Of a DNA stretch of 33,006 nucleotides, positions 32,363 to 33,006 are shown piece by piece (position 1 is the stretch's first letter; every line of letters begins with the position of its first letter). The notes under the pieces were generated by a model. That model saw only the letters and a program-made list of their open reading frames with translations. It was not told the origin of the DNA and made no database searches. The position numbers and the translations under genes were made by a program. Source of the DNA: an uncultured Clostridia bacterium (GTDB lineage: Bacteria > Bacillota > Clostridia > Christensenellales > DTU072); contig CALVTP010000018.1 in the NCBI GenBank assembly GCA_944362765.1, positions 1-33,006 on the forward strand, read 5' to 3'.

Positions 32363-33006
32363 ATGACCGAAACATTGACGTTAACCGAACGACCCGTCAC
32401 AGCGAGAGCACCGGAGTGGCTGAAAAAGTTTTTCTACTCCGACGCGTATTTGGTGATATTGGGTGTACTGATGTTTGCGGCTTGGTATACCAAAATGCCG
32501 ATAGTAGTGTTTTTGCCGGGTTCGATCCTTGCAATGACCGCATTGATAATTTTGGACGATTTTTCCCCGTTGCTGCCGGTAATATTATACGTACCGTGCA
32601 TCTTCCAGACCAAAGATCCCGCGCCGTATTGGTGGCAGTTGGTCGGCGCGATACCTCTGGTGATAGGGCTGGTCTTTCACTTTGTATATTACCGTCCGAA
32701 GCGCGCCAAACTGCGTATGGTGATACCGCAGCTATTGATCGCGGCGGCTATGCTGCTCGGGGGATTGGGATCTATTTCAAAAGAACATTATCTGGGTACG
32801 TTGACGTACAACGTCATGTTGGGATTTTTGCCTTTGATTTTTTATGTGGTCATGGCGATATATTCCAAACCGAATAAATATAACGACTTTGCCAAATATT
32901 TTGCAAAGGTTTCGGTATGGTACGGGATACTGCTGGGCGCCGAAGTCATTGCGATGTATATAATGAAATCGCCCGATTTGAATAAATTGGGAGCGGGCTT
33001 TGCGAT
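32363..33006 (+). CDS. Polytopic membrane protein of unknown function (3' truncated)
   Basis: The frame stays open to the window end (214 residues seen), so the gene is partial. After a hydrophilic N-terminus (MTETLTLTERPVTARAPEWL) come about seven hydrophobic segments, for example AYLVILGVLMFAAWY, FLPGSILAMTALIIL, LLPVILYVPCIF, QLVGAIPLVIGLVFHFVYY, and YGILLGAEVIAMYIM. A conserved-looking QTKDPAPYW loop lies between segments three and four. The architecture recalls O-antigen ligase/polymerase (Wzy/WaaL) type proteins, but no catalytic motif is visible in this part. GGGAGG (32351-32356) precedes ATG 32363 at good spacing. It may continue the surface-protein operon and act in envelope polymer assembly; that is inference. 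Confidence 0.7.
   Translation, partial: MTETLTLTERPVTARAPEWLKKFFYSDAYLVILGVLMFAAWYTKMPIVVFLPGSILAMTALIILDDFSPLLPVILYVPCIFQTKDPAPYWWQLVGAIPLVIGLVFHFVYYRPKRAKLRMVIPQLLIAAAMLLGGLGSISKEHYLGTLTYNVMLGFLPLIFYVVMAIYSKPNKYNDFAKYFAKVSVWYGILLGAEVIAMYIMKSPDLNKLGAGFA

Noticed and set aside
1-33006. tRNA, rRNA, CRISPR arrays, transposase genes or origins
   Set aside because: I searched by eye for cloverleaf ends, rRNA core motifs, regular spacer-repeat arrays and transposase motifs and saw none.

Overview
The window is about 33 kb of compactly coded bacterial DNA of moderate GC. It resembles an anaerobic, low-GC-lineage Gram-positive (Clostridia-like, possibly an uncultured gut group related to Christensenellales). 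The supporting signs are SigA-type promoters, AGGAGG-type ribosome sites, a yybP-ykoY manganese riboswitch, an oxygen-sensitive anaerobic sulfatase-maturase-type radical SAM enzyme, Trk potassium uptake, and very large lipoprotein or Ig-like surface proteins. The taxonomic placement is inference from gene content only; there is no rRNA gene in the window.

Layout. 1-2488: the end of a PLP aminotransferase and a UPF0371/DUF1846 protein. 2482-4049: 1.5 kb without a convincing gene, holding three copies of an inverted-repeat element with a terminator-like core, a larger composite repeat present in opposite orientations, and other dyads. 4050-7412: a YbaK-type deacylase facing a minus-strand pair made of a GPH-type sugar transporter and a THUMP-type RNA methyltransferase. 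7572-10392: purine nucleoside phosphorylase and adenosine deaminase, then a convergent lipid kinase sharing a two-way terminator. 10541-13855: a small unknown gene, trkA and trkH. 13899-17516: promoter, Mn2+ riboswitch with terminator switch, P-type cation ATPase, and deoxyribose-phosphate aldolase. 17740-20039: a stand-alone tyrosine recombinase and an AnSME-type radical SAM/SPASM enzyme with a long leader. 20136-33006: an ABC transporter pair followed by two giant surface proteins (1076 and about 2081 residues) and the start of a polytopic membrane protein that runs off the window.

How the genes work together. Nucleoside phosphorylase, adenosine deaminase and deoxyribose-phosphate aldolase together form a purine (deoxy)nucleoside salvage route, although deoC sits 7 kb away behind the ion pump. 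TrkA/TrkH and the riboswitch-controlled ATPase form a cation homeostasis block. The last 13 kb is the most unusual part. A promoter with an early hairpin feeds an ABC ATPase (GTG start), a permease (TTG start) and an overlapping giant Ig/beta-solenoid protein (TTG start). A lipoprotein follows with two InlB-type repeats, about eleven MBG-like modules and a beta-solenoid end. This looks like an envelope or cell-surface locus whose function I cannot assign. The other good lead for novelty is the repeat cluster at 2482-3600, where a hairpin core differs in sequence between copies yet stays largely base-paired.
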